Shown: positions 20,874-34,068, counted from the first letter of the stretch. The stretch: DNA of 64,000 nucleotides from Blastomussa wellsi (GCA_947652115.1 OX393563.1:1324329-1388328), one strand, 5' to 3'. Numbers and translations are program-made. The notes: generated by a model from the sequence alone, not told the origin.

Positions 20874-21879
20874 ATTGTTTCTCCCATCGATTTATGGCCC
20901 GCGCTTCGGCTCGCCGTCAGTCATGCACAAAAGAGGAGACCTCTGGGGTCAATATGCATTTACCTGCTTTCATAGGACTTTCCATAGTTTTAGGCGCCAT
21001 CTTGTACAATAAAAGCATCTTGATTTTGACCAACTTTGAACCTCTGTAATTCATTTAGCAGCATCGGCTTAAATACCTTTTTCAGTCATTCCTATGAGAA
21101 TTTAAAAATGTATTGTTCGCATTTAGTTTGGCTGGACCATAACCACATGTCCCTTGAGCGTAGTTGTCTGTTAAAGGGACATTTTCACGGTTCGGTGCAT
21201 GTGCTAGTCCACTCAACACTATTGTCTATGAACCAATTGGTTTCGAGTTTGAATTTGCGCCTATGTCCAGAATAAATTCGACATTCGACGTTCAACATTA
21301 AGTTTCACATTTTCTGTGAAAATCCGTTGACATTTCCGAAAAACGTTTGCATCATTCTTTCAAGATGTACTCATGGTAGCCTGTACATAGATACATAAGT
21401 GCATAAACTTTTTTGAACTCTAGTTTCCTCATAGAGGGAATCGGGATTACAGCAAAGTATGTGTGTTAAATAGTAAGCAGAATCCATTACCGCTACCTTT
21501 CAGTTAGGGCCTAAAGGTCGAGCAATTTTTAGCCCACATTTGAGACAATTTTTTCTCGCCGAAACGGATGAATTTCGATGCAGGCAACATCCAAAATTGG
21601 CCAGTTTGTAATGGTGTGTATTTGATGCTTTTAGAAATAATTATCCAATATCGCAGAGCGGTGTTAATAAGCTCTAACAATTAGTCCAAATTAGTCAGAA
21701 ACTAAATAAAAGAAAACACTGAGAGGAATGGTTACATTTGGACCGTTTGAGTTGAACTGAGATCACTGCAAGAAATTGAGACATGTCCTGTTTCATACAT
21801 CGGGAGATTACACACAATTAAAAGAACCAGCGGGAAAAGAGCGAAAAGAATAAGTAAATTCACACACTTTTTGATTCTG

Positions 21880-22122
21880 GTCTGGTCAATGCTTCCAATG
21901 AAGCATGCTCATCTCCATAGCCCTTTTCGTTTCTCTTAGCCGGCGGGACCTTGGCACGAGACACGAAGGGCTCTGGAGAATAGGATTTCCAGTCCGAGAT
22001 TCTAGGACTTCCGGACTTCATGTATATAGTGTTGATGTTTCTAGATTTCTTTGTTCTCAAACAGCCAATAAAAAAATCAATTTTCTTAAAATCCTATTTT
22101 CCCAGAGCCCTTCAGCTTCGTG
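21880..22122 (+). repeat. Dispersed inverted-repeat element
   Basis: It contains CGAAGGGCTCTGG followed by GAATAGGATTT, matched later by AAATCCTATTTTCCCAGAGC and CCTTC. The left part is also shared, inverted, with 5332-5446. It is probably a MITE or a fragment of one. Confidence 0.55.
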
Positions 22123-22660
22123 GACAGCTGTTTCGTTCTTACTGGAACTCGTCAGCACGGTGTAGCAATTCTAAATGAAACCAGAAAGAGAGCCAGCTCA
22201 ACAAAACCCGAGCTTTATTAAGTTCTGTACTTTGAACCTGCCCGCTCCCCGAATGACGCGCTGCCACGGTTGCAGCCCTGCTTTATCGGTTTCTGTCGAA
22301 CTGTTGTCTCGTAAAGTCACGTAGTATCAGCCTTGCAGTGATGTTTTTAATATAGGTGTATAACTATTTCATTGTTGATGTAAAATCGCTCTGTTGCCTC
22401 AAGAAAGTGATAATAAATAAAGTTATCAATAAATCATCATAAATAAAGCAGATAAAATACAAAACAATTAGTACAACGCAGTACATGTATGTCTGTTTGG
22501 TATCTGTGGACTGAAATTGAATATAGGTGATTATTGAGGGAACTTTATTTGGGGGTTTGAGATGGCTCTGTTGTAAGTTTCTGGCGTCTGTAAGAGCATC
22601 AGGTGGTAAAAACGAACAGAAGACACCCGAAGAAACGGCGATTTTTTTTATGTCAAATGC

Positions 22661-22907
22661 GTCGCCGTCGCTGATTTCCGTTTCGTAAACGGTCGATGCC
22701 ATTTTTAACCGTCGATGCCATAATTGGTAACCAAGCTTTTCGGAATGGACGATGGTATATCTGCTCTAGTTTGGACCTGGACTAGGTCGAAACGGATTAT
22801 GATTTGGTCATAGACGTATACACCTACCAAATGCTTAATTATTCAATTTCACACTGGTTTGCTTGCGGTTTGCTTTATTTGTTGGGTAGGGCAATACTAT
22901 AAGTAAA
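22661..22907 (+). mobile_element. DNA transposon relic, family B, copy 1
   Basis: It shares GTAAACGGTYGATGC, ATTGGTAACC, TCTGCTCTAGTTT and GCAATACTATAAGTAAAA with 59641-60032, in the same order. The outer end GTCGCCGTCGC / TTTCCGTTTCGTAAACGG is clearer here. The right terminal repeat is not found, so this copy is truncated. GGTCGATGCCAT appears twice within 40 bp. Confidence 0.6.
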
Positions 22908-23249
22908 ATAGACTAACTAACAGCGTGCTCCATTGCATTTTATAAAACAAGTGAGATACTTCGAGCGCTGTCATTGGTTGATAGGTGTGTTCAGGTGAGA
23001 GTATGTAAACATGGTTGTGACGTTTTAATTTCGTGCGCATTTTTAAGAAAGATTTCCTAAAAGTAATAGGGGACTTTTCCATGTTTACACGTTCATAGCC
23101 TCATCTAAACACTCGGGATTTATGCAAACCCGAGACGTAGTCTAAGGTTTTCATTACTGTCTCGAATTCTCCCAATGGAGAATTCGAATTCGAATTCTCC
23201 TAATGGAGCACGCTTACGGATACTGAATTTGATTATGCGGCTCTGCTGG

Positions 23250-23573
23250 CTATATAACAATTATTCCATGAGCCCGCGTTGGATATGAAGTGATAAAATA
23301 ACCAACGAGCGCGTAGCGCGAGTTGGTTATAATCACTTCATATCCAACAAGGGCGAATGGAATAATTGTTTTAGTAAATTCTCAAACCGGGTTTTGCCGT
23401 TGATTTTTATTTCCACAATTTTACAAAGCGTCCGGAAAGAGCATACAACTTCCACGCGCCCCGACTCCCGACTTTCCATATGACGTAAAACTCCGACTAT
23501 TGGCTCATAGTCGGAGTTTTTGAGCCAATCAAAAAGCTAGAAATGCAATAGTCGGAGCTGAGAATATACTAAA
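23250..23573 (+). mobile_element. Foldback MITE, family A, copy 2
   Basis: It has the same architecture as 1513-1866 in the opposite orientation. TAACAATTATTCCATG starts the element. A long hairpin follows with TTGGATATGAAGTGAT arms and GCGCGTAGCGCG centre, then spacer, then the CTCCGACTATTGGCTCATAG hairpin. The end is GAGAATATACTAA. Confidence 0.8.
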
Positions 23574-23883
23574 TAACAATTATTCCATGAGCCCGCGTTG
23601 GATATGAAGTGATAAAATAACCAACGAGCGCGTAGCGCGAGTTGGTTATAATCGCTTCATATCCAGCAAGGGCGAATGGAATAATTGTTTTAGTAAATTC
23701 TCAAACCGGATTTTGCCGCCGATTTTTACAAAGCGACCGGAAAGAGTATACAACTTCCGGTCACACGCGCCCCGACTCCCGACTTTCCATATGACGTAAA
23801 ACTCCGACTATTGGCTCATAGTCGGAGTTTTTTAGCCAATCAAAAAGCTAGAAATGCAATAGTCGGAGCCGAGAATATACTAA
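23574..23883 (+). mobile_element. Foldback MITE, family A, copy 3, head-to-tail with copy 2
   Basis: It directly abuts copy 2 in the same orientation and is highly similar. The spacer differs by small indels (a TTTATTTCCACAA-type stretch is absent). This is either a tandem duplication or a second insertion at the first copy's end. Confidence 0.8.
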
Positions 23884-25107
23884 GTTATAATATAAATTAT
23901 CGTTAAAAAATAGTGCAGGCAGGCTATAGGTTACAAAGCCTTCAAGAAATAAAGTGGATCTTGCCAGTGTTTCTATACTTGCTTGCTTTCCAATATCTCT
24001 TGAATATTCTTTTCAGACTCCGCTATTAAACCCACCTTCAAGTTTAAAACATAACACATACCTGGTTCAAACTTATTCAGACTACTATTTAAGGTTTAGT
24101 TTTGCATTGTGCATCCTTACTGTGCATAATTTCACGCGTGATCTGGAGGCGCCAGAGAATTAAATCCACGTCATTTTCTAAAAAGCGAGTACGATGACCT
24201 ATCTTTTTTTTCTCTTTGCTTAACTTGAGCAATACCTAAATATAGACCAGTCCCCAGTGTTGGAAAAGATATAATAGTCGAAAACGTATTTTTGCAAGCC
24301 AATCATGAGTAAACTCGTAATGATACATGAAGAATTACTGGGTATAAACGAGGTGTTGTCGCTCCTAAAGGAGCACGGGGACCCTTCATTTTTATTTCGA
24401 AATTCAAGTTCCTATAACATCAACAATCGATAGGCAAAGTTTAAAAAATCTCAGTGTGGGTTCTATTTCTGTGGAATGACCTCAATAGGGATAAGGGTGA
24501 GTTTATAATTCCAATCGGACGCATACTCCAGATCGAGGAAATGTGGAAGTTAGAAAAATCTAGCCTGAACTTTTCAAAATCGGCTTTTGTAATCCGTCTC
24601 AATCTTATGCATCCTTAACCATCCTTGTTCAGTTTTGGTTTAGTATCATCTCTTTGGTGTTTTTCTTCCTTGGTCAACTATTAGTTAGATTTAGATTTCC
24701 TACGTTTTACGGGTAATTTAGTTCGTCGCAAAAAATAACCCAAAATATCGTGACGTAGCTCCTTTAAATTATCTTATATGCAATGCAAAAACCTTGGTTT
24801 TCATGGAGCTTGCAAATAACGGTGAATTACCGTCATCTCAGAAGTCATGTGTTAGAATCCAGTTGCTCGCAATGCTTTAGACCTTGCACGCTGTCCTATC
24901 TTAATTGTTCTAATAAGGAGGGGGGGGGGGGGGGCAATTAGAAATCGCGGGAAGGGGTGGTGACAATTCCCCCCAAAAATCGTGAGTTGGTTAATGCCCA
25001 AGGAAGAAGCTGGAGATGTGAAAGTGAATAAATGCATATTATTATTTGAACTGCGGATAAATATTTCAACAAATAAAAGATCATCACAGTTGAGAAAAGA
25101 AAGCTCC

Positions 25108-25185
25108 CAGTTGTCTTGATAACTCAGTTGGCAGAGCACTAAACGGTATCGCAGTGGTCATGGGTTCTAGTGCCGTTCAAGACTG
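25108..25185 (+). pseudogene. tRNA-like sequence, probable SINE head
   Basis: A-box-like GATAACTCAGTTGGCAGAG (25118-25136) and B-box-like GGGTTCTAGTGCC (25161-25173) have tRNA spacing. The acceptor stem does not pair, and the B-box is altered from GGTTCGANTCC. A functional tRNA is therefore unlikely; a SINE head fits better. Confidence 0.6.
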
Positions 25186-25219
25186 AATGATGAAGAATGG
25201 CGTTTTCCTTTTTGTAACA

Positions 25220-26167
25220 CAGTGCGACCTCTATTAAGGTGGCCGAACACAGTTTTTGAAACCTGTGTTGCATTTGCCTTTTATTCTAAAAACCGTTGAA
25301 CTCTAGCTCCCCAAAATTGGCAGGACAAAAGTTAAAAGGATAGACTTTCGAATTTTGATAGTTACGCTGACGTGTGCGCTGTTGCCATGGTAACGTGACT
25401 GGATATAAACATCTATTTAAAATCGGGTTTTGCATGTTTGCGGACAATTCAGTCGTTCGATTTTCTCTATCGCTTGCCTCAAGCAAACCTGTCACAATAC
25501 CCACATGCGGACACTATTTTAAAGTAATTTTAACATACCGATTTTTAGCTATCCGTCCTTGAAATATAACTCCATTATTTACAATTTCCTCTGTCAAATT
25601 TCAAAACTTTTGCAACAGCTTTCTATCTTGTTTCCTGAGGTATTTGCCTGCCAAATTTGGTGAAATTCTAACGAGCGGTTTTCGAGAAATACGCGAATTT
25701 CGGAACGACTGGGCCAAAGCGTTCAATCTCAATTTTTTGACTAACTACGCATGCGCTACATTTAACTGGGTTCAGACGGTACTCACTGAATCACTGAAAA
25801 ACCCGGCAAATTTGACTTTTCTGACATACCATTTTAACAAGACTTAAGTTTACAACATACAATCATTTTAAGAAAAAAAATGCCTCATATAAAACCGTCT
25901 TGGAACAAAAACTTATCACTCTTTCGGCTCCATATTTGTGCGCGCGCTGCCTCGCATCAGCACCAACGACTGCAGAGCGCGCGCGAAAACTGTGTTCGGC
26001 CACGTTAAGCGGCCACCCTCGGGACTTTGAAAAGTGGCCGCGTAACAGAGGTTGGCCGCTTAATAGAGGTAAAATATAAATTGGACATATAATTCGGGAC
26101 TTTAGAAAGTGGGCGTTTAATGGAGGGTGGCCGCCCAATAGGTGGCCGCTTAATAGAGGTCACACTG
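25220..26167. mobile_element. Outer MITE (pogo/Tc-like termini), split by a second element
   Basis: The left end ACAGTGCGACCTCTATTAA continues, after the inserted element, as GCGGCCACCCTCGGG. The right end GGTGGCCGCTTAATAGAGGT plus CACACTGT is the exact complement of the joined left end. Without the insert the element is about 180 bp. Internal short repeats of GTGGCCGCNTAAYAGAGG occur. Confidence 0.75.
25238..26004. mobile_element. 767-bp element inserted at TTAA inside the outer MITE
   Basis: The ends GGTGGCCGAACACAGTTTT and AAAACTGTGTTCGGCCACG are inverted repeats of about 18 bp. TTAA occurs directly outside both (25234-25237 and 26005-26008), as expected for a piggyBac-type target duplication. 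No transposase is recognisable inside, so it is a non-autonomous copy. Confidence 0.75.
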
Positions 26168-26249
26168 TATCTTCCTTCGTTACAGAGATATTCACGTTTT
26201 TGTATTATGACGTCATTAGTGGTTTCAGTATAGAGTCTAAACACAAAAA

Positions 26250-26663
26250 AGAATATCTCTGCAAACAATAAAGCAATGAGCAATATATCTGAAACTAGGC
26301 ACCAGTATTGTACCCTAAGAAATGCACCTTACGGTACTTAGTTTGGTGTTGCTATGGCAACACTTTTGGTTCCAGATCTCTTTCATGCGAAAGTTGCAAT
26401 TACTATTTTTCATCATTACCAAACATCATTCACTAACTAAATGGTAAAAACGAGACCAAGCGCAATATGGACATTGGGTATGTTTTGAACAGGACGTGTA
26501 CTTCCGTTCAGAGCTACAAATGGCAATAAAGCATTCAAAGAAGAAAGAGACTGGACTCAAGAATGTTGCCATAGCAACATCAAAATAGGTACCATGCGAT
26601 GCATTTTGGTGCCAAGTTTCAACTGCATTGCCTGATTATTTGCAGAGATATTCTTCATTTTAC
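26250..26663. mobile_element. Long palindromic MITE
   Basis: The left arm reads AAGAATATCTCTGCAAAC ... GGCACCA ... GGTACTTAG ... GTTGCTATGGCAACA. The right arm carries the complement of each block in reverse order (TGTTGCCATAGCAACA, GGTACC, TGGTGCC, TTTGCAGAGATATTCTTC). The arms are about 120 bp with a non-paired centre of about 170 bp. No ORF is present. Confidence 0.7.
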
Positions 26664-26669
26664 GTCATC

Positions 26670-29600
26670 GGTTATCTACATAGTTTGCATGACACGAAAA
26701 CGTTAAAATCTATGGAACGAAAGCAGATATTAAAAAAAAGGAAAACACCATTCTTCCTTATTTTGAAAAAGGGCTTTCAAATAAGCTAAAGTTATTTTTT
26801 ACTTCACAGGCACTTTAAACTGCTTGAGTTGAGCATAACTGCAATGATCTTTCATTTGTTGAAACCTTTCTCTGCAGTTAAGAAAATAAAAATAAAAATT
26901 AAAAATGTACAAAACAAAAACTTTTATTGAGCAATTTTGAGGTTTTTTATGTTTCCATCTCCCTAAATTTGTTCATTAATAAAATATACACAAAGTTTCT
27001 TTTTCCTCAACGGTGTGATGCTCTTGCGATTAAAGGTCCAGAAATAAGAATGTGTAAAACACTACTAGCCACCTAAGTTCAGCAAAAATTGAATAATTAA
27101 TCATTAGGGGATAACTTTCCTTTTTAGAACGCATCAAGTAAAGGATTAATGTTAGTTTGACGAGTTTTACCTCTAAACACCAGTATGGACAATGGCCCAA
27201 TATAGCTGAGTTGGGGCCTGGATCTGACTCTTACCCAGTCGTCTCTTATGAGAAAGCACCTGTTATTGTTTCTTATAAGAAGCAACTGGAGACGAGTCAG
27301 GGCCTGTAAATTGACCTTTATCGAGCTTACAGTGCTTACTAACATGAAGATCTGTCTTGCATTGATTCCTTTTAAATTTTATCGTCACAACTACCGGCTC
27401 TTCTCTCCCCAGCTGTATATATGTTGCAGCTTAATATTTTTGTTTCCGTTAAGTTTTTTCTAACTAGATATTATTTTCTAATTAGTCTCAACTGTCTACA
27501 AAATGATTTTCCTTTTCCTCTTCTTCTACACTCCTACCATCTCCATCCCTGGGTTTTTATTTTTATTATTAATTACGTAATATTGCGCACGAATCGGCTA
27601 TAAATGTATTTTCGGTGATGGAAGCAATGCAGAATCCTGGAGGATTTAGAACAAACTTTAGAGCAAAAATTATTCAGCTCCAGATATATAATTAAAATTA
27701 TTTTCACTAATTACCTCTCGGGCGTATTAAACTTTAGTAAAATAAAGTAAAACTTTCTTGCTCTTTTCTCGAGTTTCACTATGCAGTGATTCAGTTTGGA
27801 CAAAGGTCAACCATTATTAACTTTCAAGAGAAGGCCTTTAAGTACTGCTAAAATTCACTGGCGTTCTACAGAACTAGCAAGATTCCTTTTCCCATATTCG
27901 TGTCGTAACTGATCATTTCATCTTTCTCATTTACCAAGATTGTTATTCCTCAGAATGTGTTCACTTGCAAGTGATCTTTATGAAACATATATATTAAAGT
28001 CGAATTGAACTGTTTACTATGCACGCACGCAAGTAAATAGAAATTTGAAGCTGTAATGTATTAGTACATTCTAAAAGAGTTACCATTGTGGGATTTCACT
28101 CAAGCCAAACCTTCTTACCGTTGGCAAGACACGGAAAATAAATCTTTCTAAAGTGCTCGCTTTAATATATATATGTGTGATTTTAGAATGGTGTTTCTTT
28201 AAATATGCAAACTCCGTCTTCGATCGCTTCGGTCCTGTCCCAGGCTCCATATGAATAAAGACTAATTCAATCATCTAACAGCTCTCAATCCGCATAGCCA
28301 AAGAAGATTTTCTGTATCCAAGCAGCTAATAATATAATATGTCCTTTCGGTTAAATTTTCTGTCAACCTTCCACCATGTTTCTCGTGCACAGGAGCTAGG
28401 AAGCTAATTCATCAGTTCAAAAATGACTTAAATGTACTGCATTCAATAGCAGGGCTGTAGCCAGAAAAGTATGACTGAGGCGATGTCCATCATGACTGAG
28501 GCAATGTCCATAGTTAAATTGTCGTCGTAGGTATCAATGGTATTTATGGTGAAAAGAAAAGAAAAAGATGACTGAGGAAACTGCAGTGTCTCGGTTTGCC
28601 TCATACTGGCTAAAACCCTGACTTGGCGATTTCGTCTTTGTGTCATGGTGCCCATAGTTTGAATAACTCGTTTGACAAGTTGGAGTCTGAAAACTGTCAA
28701 ACTAGCGTGCTAAATTAAAAAGATGATCAAACACACAGTTCGATATAAAGATATCTTCATTTCAGCATTCATTCAGTTATTGCGTCCAAGCTCGTTACTG
28801 GAAGATTCAACATTCAAAACGACATCAAAGGACACTGAAGAACAGCAGTTTCTCGGGACAGAGAAATAGAAAACGATAGTGCTAATGGTATCTAGTGTGC
28901 AGTTCTCGGAATGATCCTTTCAGATCCTTCCATTTCTATTTCAAGTCCATTCACACACTATGAAAATAGTGGAAAATACACTGGAAATGAAGCGATGAAA
29001 CGAAATCAATTTTGTTCTGATAGGCGGCAGTGGTGTCCAACACCATGGCATTAGAAAGAATTAACTGAAATAAGTGAAAATCTTTGTTTAAATATATATT
29101 TTCCTGTGATCAGTTTATATTCTCAGTACATACAATACACAACGCCACTTGAAACTTGTCGTATGATTCAACTAGTTTCGAAATGTTCCCTTCTGAAATC
29201 AAAAGGTCACATAAAATGAGTGACTTGTGCAAAATTGCTCTACAATAATCAATTTAAGGCCTTTTTCGTAATCTTTTCTCAGCGAAATGTTGTTTATTAC
29301 GTCACGGGCTACTGTTCGAGTCGTTCAGTAAACGATCCTCTTATTAGCGTGCAGACAGACATAAATTACTAGTTTCGATATATAAACGAAGAGAAATAGA
29401 ACAAGATCATAAATTTAGTCAGCCGGTCGGCCAGCTCTGAGGGTAGCATCTCACACAGACATCTCAAATGCCCTAAACAGCGGAAAATTTGTGTACCTCT
29501 GTTTATTCAGATCAAGTGATATTAATGTTTTACCTCGGAGAACTGTATTTAAGAAATGTATTTAAGGTTCTTAAAATTGATTAAAATGCTTAGAGAACGA

Positions 29601-31970
29601 TTGTTATGCGAAAGTAAAGAAATTGATTGGTGTAGCACAAACTCAAAAGCTCAAGAAATGTAGCTACTTAAACGAAAAACGTTCCGTGAAGAAAGTGTTT
29701 TCCTTTGAACTAAGGCAGAGAACAATGGCGCTCTAAAGCAAGTGTATGATAAACTTCAAATCAGACAATTAATTCAAGCCTTGGCTACAACGTGAATGCT
29801 ATCAACAGCCCATAAAATACGAACCTAGGATACAGCAATTTTCTATCTTTAACATGTTTGGCCAGTTTGGGATCGGCAGAGGCTTCTTAATCAGCTGGAA
29901 AAAGGCTTGTATTTTGCGACCTGTATAGATGATAAAAATATCGTACGAACACGCCCTCTGTGCTAAGGCAGGTAATCTGTGGAGGGGTCCTTAATGAGGC
30001 CCCCATACCGACTTGTTTTGTGTGCAACCACAAAACCAACCGCTGATTTCCACCGCTCGCGATTAAATGAAAACAATAACACACGATCGAACAACGCACG
30101 CCGCTATCCTTTGATCATATCAACCTCTAATTATCTAATTAAAGGAGGTAAAAGCCATCTTTAACCTCATGTTGAAAACTTCCCCGAAAAGCCTTTAATT
30201 TCCTGCAAGTTTTGGCTTCACCTGATGGAGCAGAGTCTTCTTGGTTCCTTGGAAATTTTGCTGAAGTTAGAACAGCGCAGAGCACCCTTAAGACCCCACT
30301 TGAAGCTTAAAAGCATGCCGCTATCTTGAAGCGACTCTGTCGGCACAGTCTGTCTCATTCATTTGGCAGACAGGAGGTTTATTTTGAACGGAACAGGTAA
30401 ACAAATCTTATCAATAGTTTGCATTTTAATTATTTTATCAAAGATAATAGGCTTCTTGAGATTAGCTTTGCAACCGGTGAATGCGCTGGGCAAGATTCGC
30501 CCTCCAGTGCTACAATCACGGCGTCAAAACAACATGGTATATTTTTTTCATCACATTATCAAAGTGCTTGATTAAATTTGAATCGCAAACAAAACCTCAT
30601 GTACTTGTGAAGTTAGGTAAACATTTTCCTTTATCCCAGCTTGCCATTACAAATATTACGACTTAATCGTGTAAAGTCAAACATTATAAAGTCGTTATTT
30701 CTTGTCTTGATCGATGACAGCGCCAAACAGAAAGATAAATATGACGCAGTTTTATTGAAAGTAACTATGAATTTCTTTGATTTTACCGCCGCTTAAGGAA
30801 TTGCTTTAAATGGTTTATTTACATCATTTTAATCTGTCCACACTGACCGACAAGGAAGTAGAATCGCATCAATATTTTTCTCATCATCAAAGCCAAACCT
30901 TTTCAGATATAAACAAGAGATTTACCGAGTGCGTTTCGTTTAACTCGCGCACATATTTATCGTAATGTTTAGGAAAACCCTTTCGATTACGCCACAAAAT
31001 TATTTAACATTCTTTTTTGTATCTGCCGCTCAGCTATTCTTTTGGTTGCCTTTCTTTTGCCGCTCCGTGCCTCCGGCAATGCGAGAGTCCCAAAACAATG
31101 ACCACAATAGCATCAAACGACGACCAGCGATAAAGGTAATTGCTTTTTTTGACTTTCAGCCGTGGTGAAGTAGTCACTAGTCTCTTTTCTGAGAGTTCCT
31201 TTGAGCTAAGTTGTTTTGATTTTCAAGGACAATAGCCCCTTGAAAATGTCATCGAATTTGAAAAGCAACTTCTTGAACACGATGACAGAAGAGTCGATAA
31301 TATCTGTAATTCTGAGAGGCTTAAAACTACATAATCTATGGACGAGACGATGTCAAAATGTTCTGATTTTACTTCTCTGCAAAATACCGTTTTTATGAGT
31401 GGTCAGGTGACGATTCAATGACATGAAACACGAGGCTTGCACGCTTGCGCAATTATCAGGTTATTGAACTTTAATATATAATAGTTTACGCTTGCAAACC
31501 AATAATTGAAAGTGTGCATGTTTTCTTTGTAGTATCGTTCTCGGCTTCAAGGCCTGACATTTGAGAAACTTACAGTTTTCACAGAAAATAAAACATACAG
31601 TTGTGATTTGTTTTCTGTATGACGAGGACTAATAATCCAATTTTCTTATCAACAAAAGCATTATAATCTATTGTTCTTTGCTGAACTTCATAACAACTTG
31701 TGGGTCTGTTGAAAACTTTGCCAAGCTGCCTTTAATAATTGGTAAGGCTGGAAACAGAGGAACATTACTCCAAAGTTAAAAATGCTTGATTTGAATGTAT
31801 ACATGAAATCATGTGCATAAAGGATCATGGAAAATTAAAAACAATACAACAAGCTCTGACTAATTACCTTGTAACAACATGCTCAGTTCTTTCAATTTAT
31901 TAATTTAATTAATTAATTGAACCATTAAAATGTTAAACAATTTTGGTCATTCCAAGGTCTAAAGCGTCTA
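26670..31970. other. Intergenic, no gene recognised
   Basis: AT-rich sequence with only short ORFs of unremarkable composition. I see no conserved protein motif, RNA gene or clear transposon end. Confidence 0.35.
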
Positions 31971-31976
31971 ACTTCC

Positions 31977-33756
31977 CTATTACTATTACTATTGCTATTA
32001 CTATTACTATTGCTATTGCTATTGCTATTACTATTGCTATTGCTATTACTATTACTATTACTATTACTATTGCTATTACTATTGCTATTACTATTGCTAT
32101 TACTATTGCTATTACTATTACTATTGCTATTGCTATTGCTATTGCTATTACTATTGCTATTACTATTGCTATTACTATTGCTTTTGCTATTGCTATTACT
32201 ATTGCTATTGCTATTACTATTGCTATTACTATTGCTATTGCTATTGCTTTTACTATTGCTATTGCTATTGCTATTGCTATTGCTATTGCTACTGCTATTG
32301 CTATTGCTATTGCTATTGCTATTTTTATTGCTATTGCTATTGCTATTGCTATTGCTATTGCTATTGCTATTGCTATTACTATTGCTATTACTATTGCTAT
32401 TACTATTGCTATTGCTATTGCTATTGCTATTGCTATTACTATTACTATTGCTATTACTATTACTATTGCTATTGCTATTGCTATTACTATTACTATTGCT
32501 ATTACTATTGCTATTGCTATTACTATTGCTATTACTATTACTATTGCTATTACTATTACTATTGCTATTACTATTGCTATTACTATTACTATTGCTATTA
32601 CTATTACTATTGCTATTACTATTGCTATTGCTATTACTATTACTATTGCTATTACTATTACTATTGCTATTACTATTACTATTGCTATTGCTATTGCTAT
32701 TGCTATTGCTATTGCTATTACTATTGCTATTACTATTACTATTGCTATTGCTATTGCTATTGCTATTGCTATTGCTATTGCTATTACTATTACTATTGCT
32801 ATTACTATTGCTATTGCTATTACTATTGCTATTGCTATTGCTATTGCTATTGCTATTGCTATTGCTATTGCTATTACTATTGCTATTGCTATTGCTATTG
32901 CTATTGCTATTGCTATTACTATTGCTATTGCTATTACTATAACTATTGCTATTGCTATTACTATTACTATTGCTATTGCTATTACTATTACTATTGCTAT
33001 TGCTATTGCTATTGCTATTACTATTGCTATTGCTATTACTATTACTATTGCTATTGCTATTGCTATTGCTATTACTATTGCTATTGCTATTGCTATTGCT
33101 ATTGCTATTGCTATTGCTATTGCTATTACTATTACTATTACTATTTTTATTGCTATTGCTATTGCTATTACTATTGCTATTACTATTGCTATTGCTATTG
33201 CTATTGCTATTGCTATTGCTATTGCTATTACTATTACTATTGCTATTGCTATTGCTATTGCTATTACTATTGCTATTGCTATTGCTATTACTATTACTAT
33301 TGCTATTGCTATTGCTATTGCTATTGCTATTACTATTACTATTGCTATTACTATTGCTATGCTATTGCTATTGCTGTTACTTTTACTATTACTATTGCTA
33401 TTGCTATTGCTATTGCTATTGCTATTACTATTGCTATTACTATTGCTATTACTATTGCTATTACTATTGCTATTACTATTACTATTACTATTGCTGTTAC
33501 TATTGCTGTTACTATTGCTGTTACTATTACTATTACTATTGCTATTGCTATTGATATTACTATTGCTATTGCTATTGCTATTACTATTGCTATTGCTATT
33601 ACTATTACTATTTCTATTGCTATTGCTATTGCTATTGCTATTACTATTGCTATTGCTATTGCTATTGCTATTGATATTGCTATTACTATTACTATTGCTA
33701 TTACTATTGCTATTGATATTGCTATTACTATTGCTATTACTATTACTATCACTATA
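31977..33756 (+). repeat. 1.78-kb hexanucleotide satellite of CTATTG and CTATTA
   Basis: About 295 consecutive six-base units are almost all either CTATTG or CTATTA, mixed in a non-periodic order. Rare variants (CTTTTG, CTGTTA, ATTTTT, ATTGAT) cluster mainly in the last 400 bp. One five-base unit at about 33356-33361 shifts the frame. The long ORFs across it (poly Ile-Ala/Thr, poly-Leu) are products of the repeat and not genes. Confidence 0.97.
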
Positions 33757-33935
33757 ATTGTTATTACTATGCCTACAATTATTATTTTTTAATAATAATC
33801 TAACTTTAATGACAGCTAAAATTATATATAAATCATTCTAAAAACATGCAAATTATGTGAAATAAAAAAGCTAAAAGGTTTCCTATTAAAATAGTAAAAT
33901 AGCTTATTGTTTACAAGAATGATCTATTGCTATAA

Positions 33936-34017
33936 ATATTATCATTATTATTATTATTGTTATTGTTATTATTATTATGATTATTATTATTGTTGTAGTT
34001 ATTATTATTATTATTTA

Positions 34018-34067
<50 letters not shown>

Positions 34068-34068
34068 G
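33936..34068 (+). repeat. (TTA)n microsatellite
   Basis: ATT/TTA units with occasional TTG, interrupted once by TTTACA. Confidence 0.9.

Noticed and set aside
25108..25185. Functional tRNA gene
   Set aside because: Internal promoter boxes are visible, but the acceptor stem does not pair and the B-box is altered. It is more likely a SINE head.
31943..33757. 604-codon and 316-codon ORFs (Ile/Ala/Thr and poly-Leu) across the hexamer array
   Set aside because: The six-base unit has no stop in several frames, so long ORFs are automatic. There is no non-repeat coding sequence at either end.
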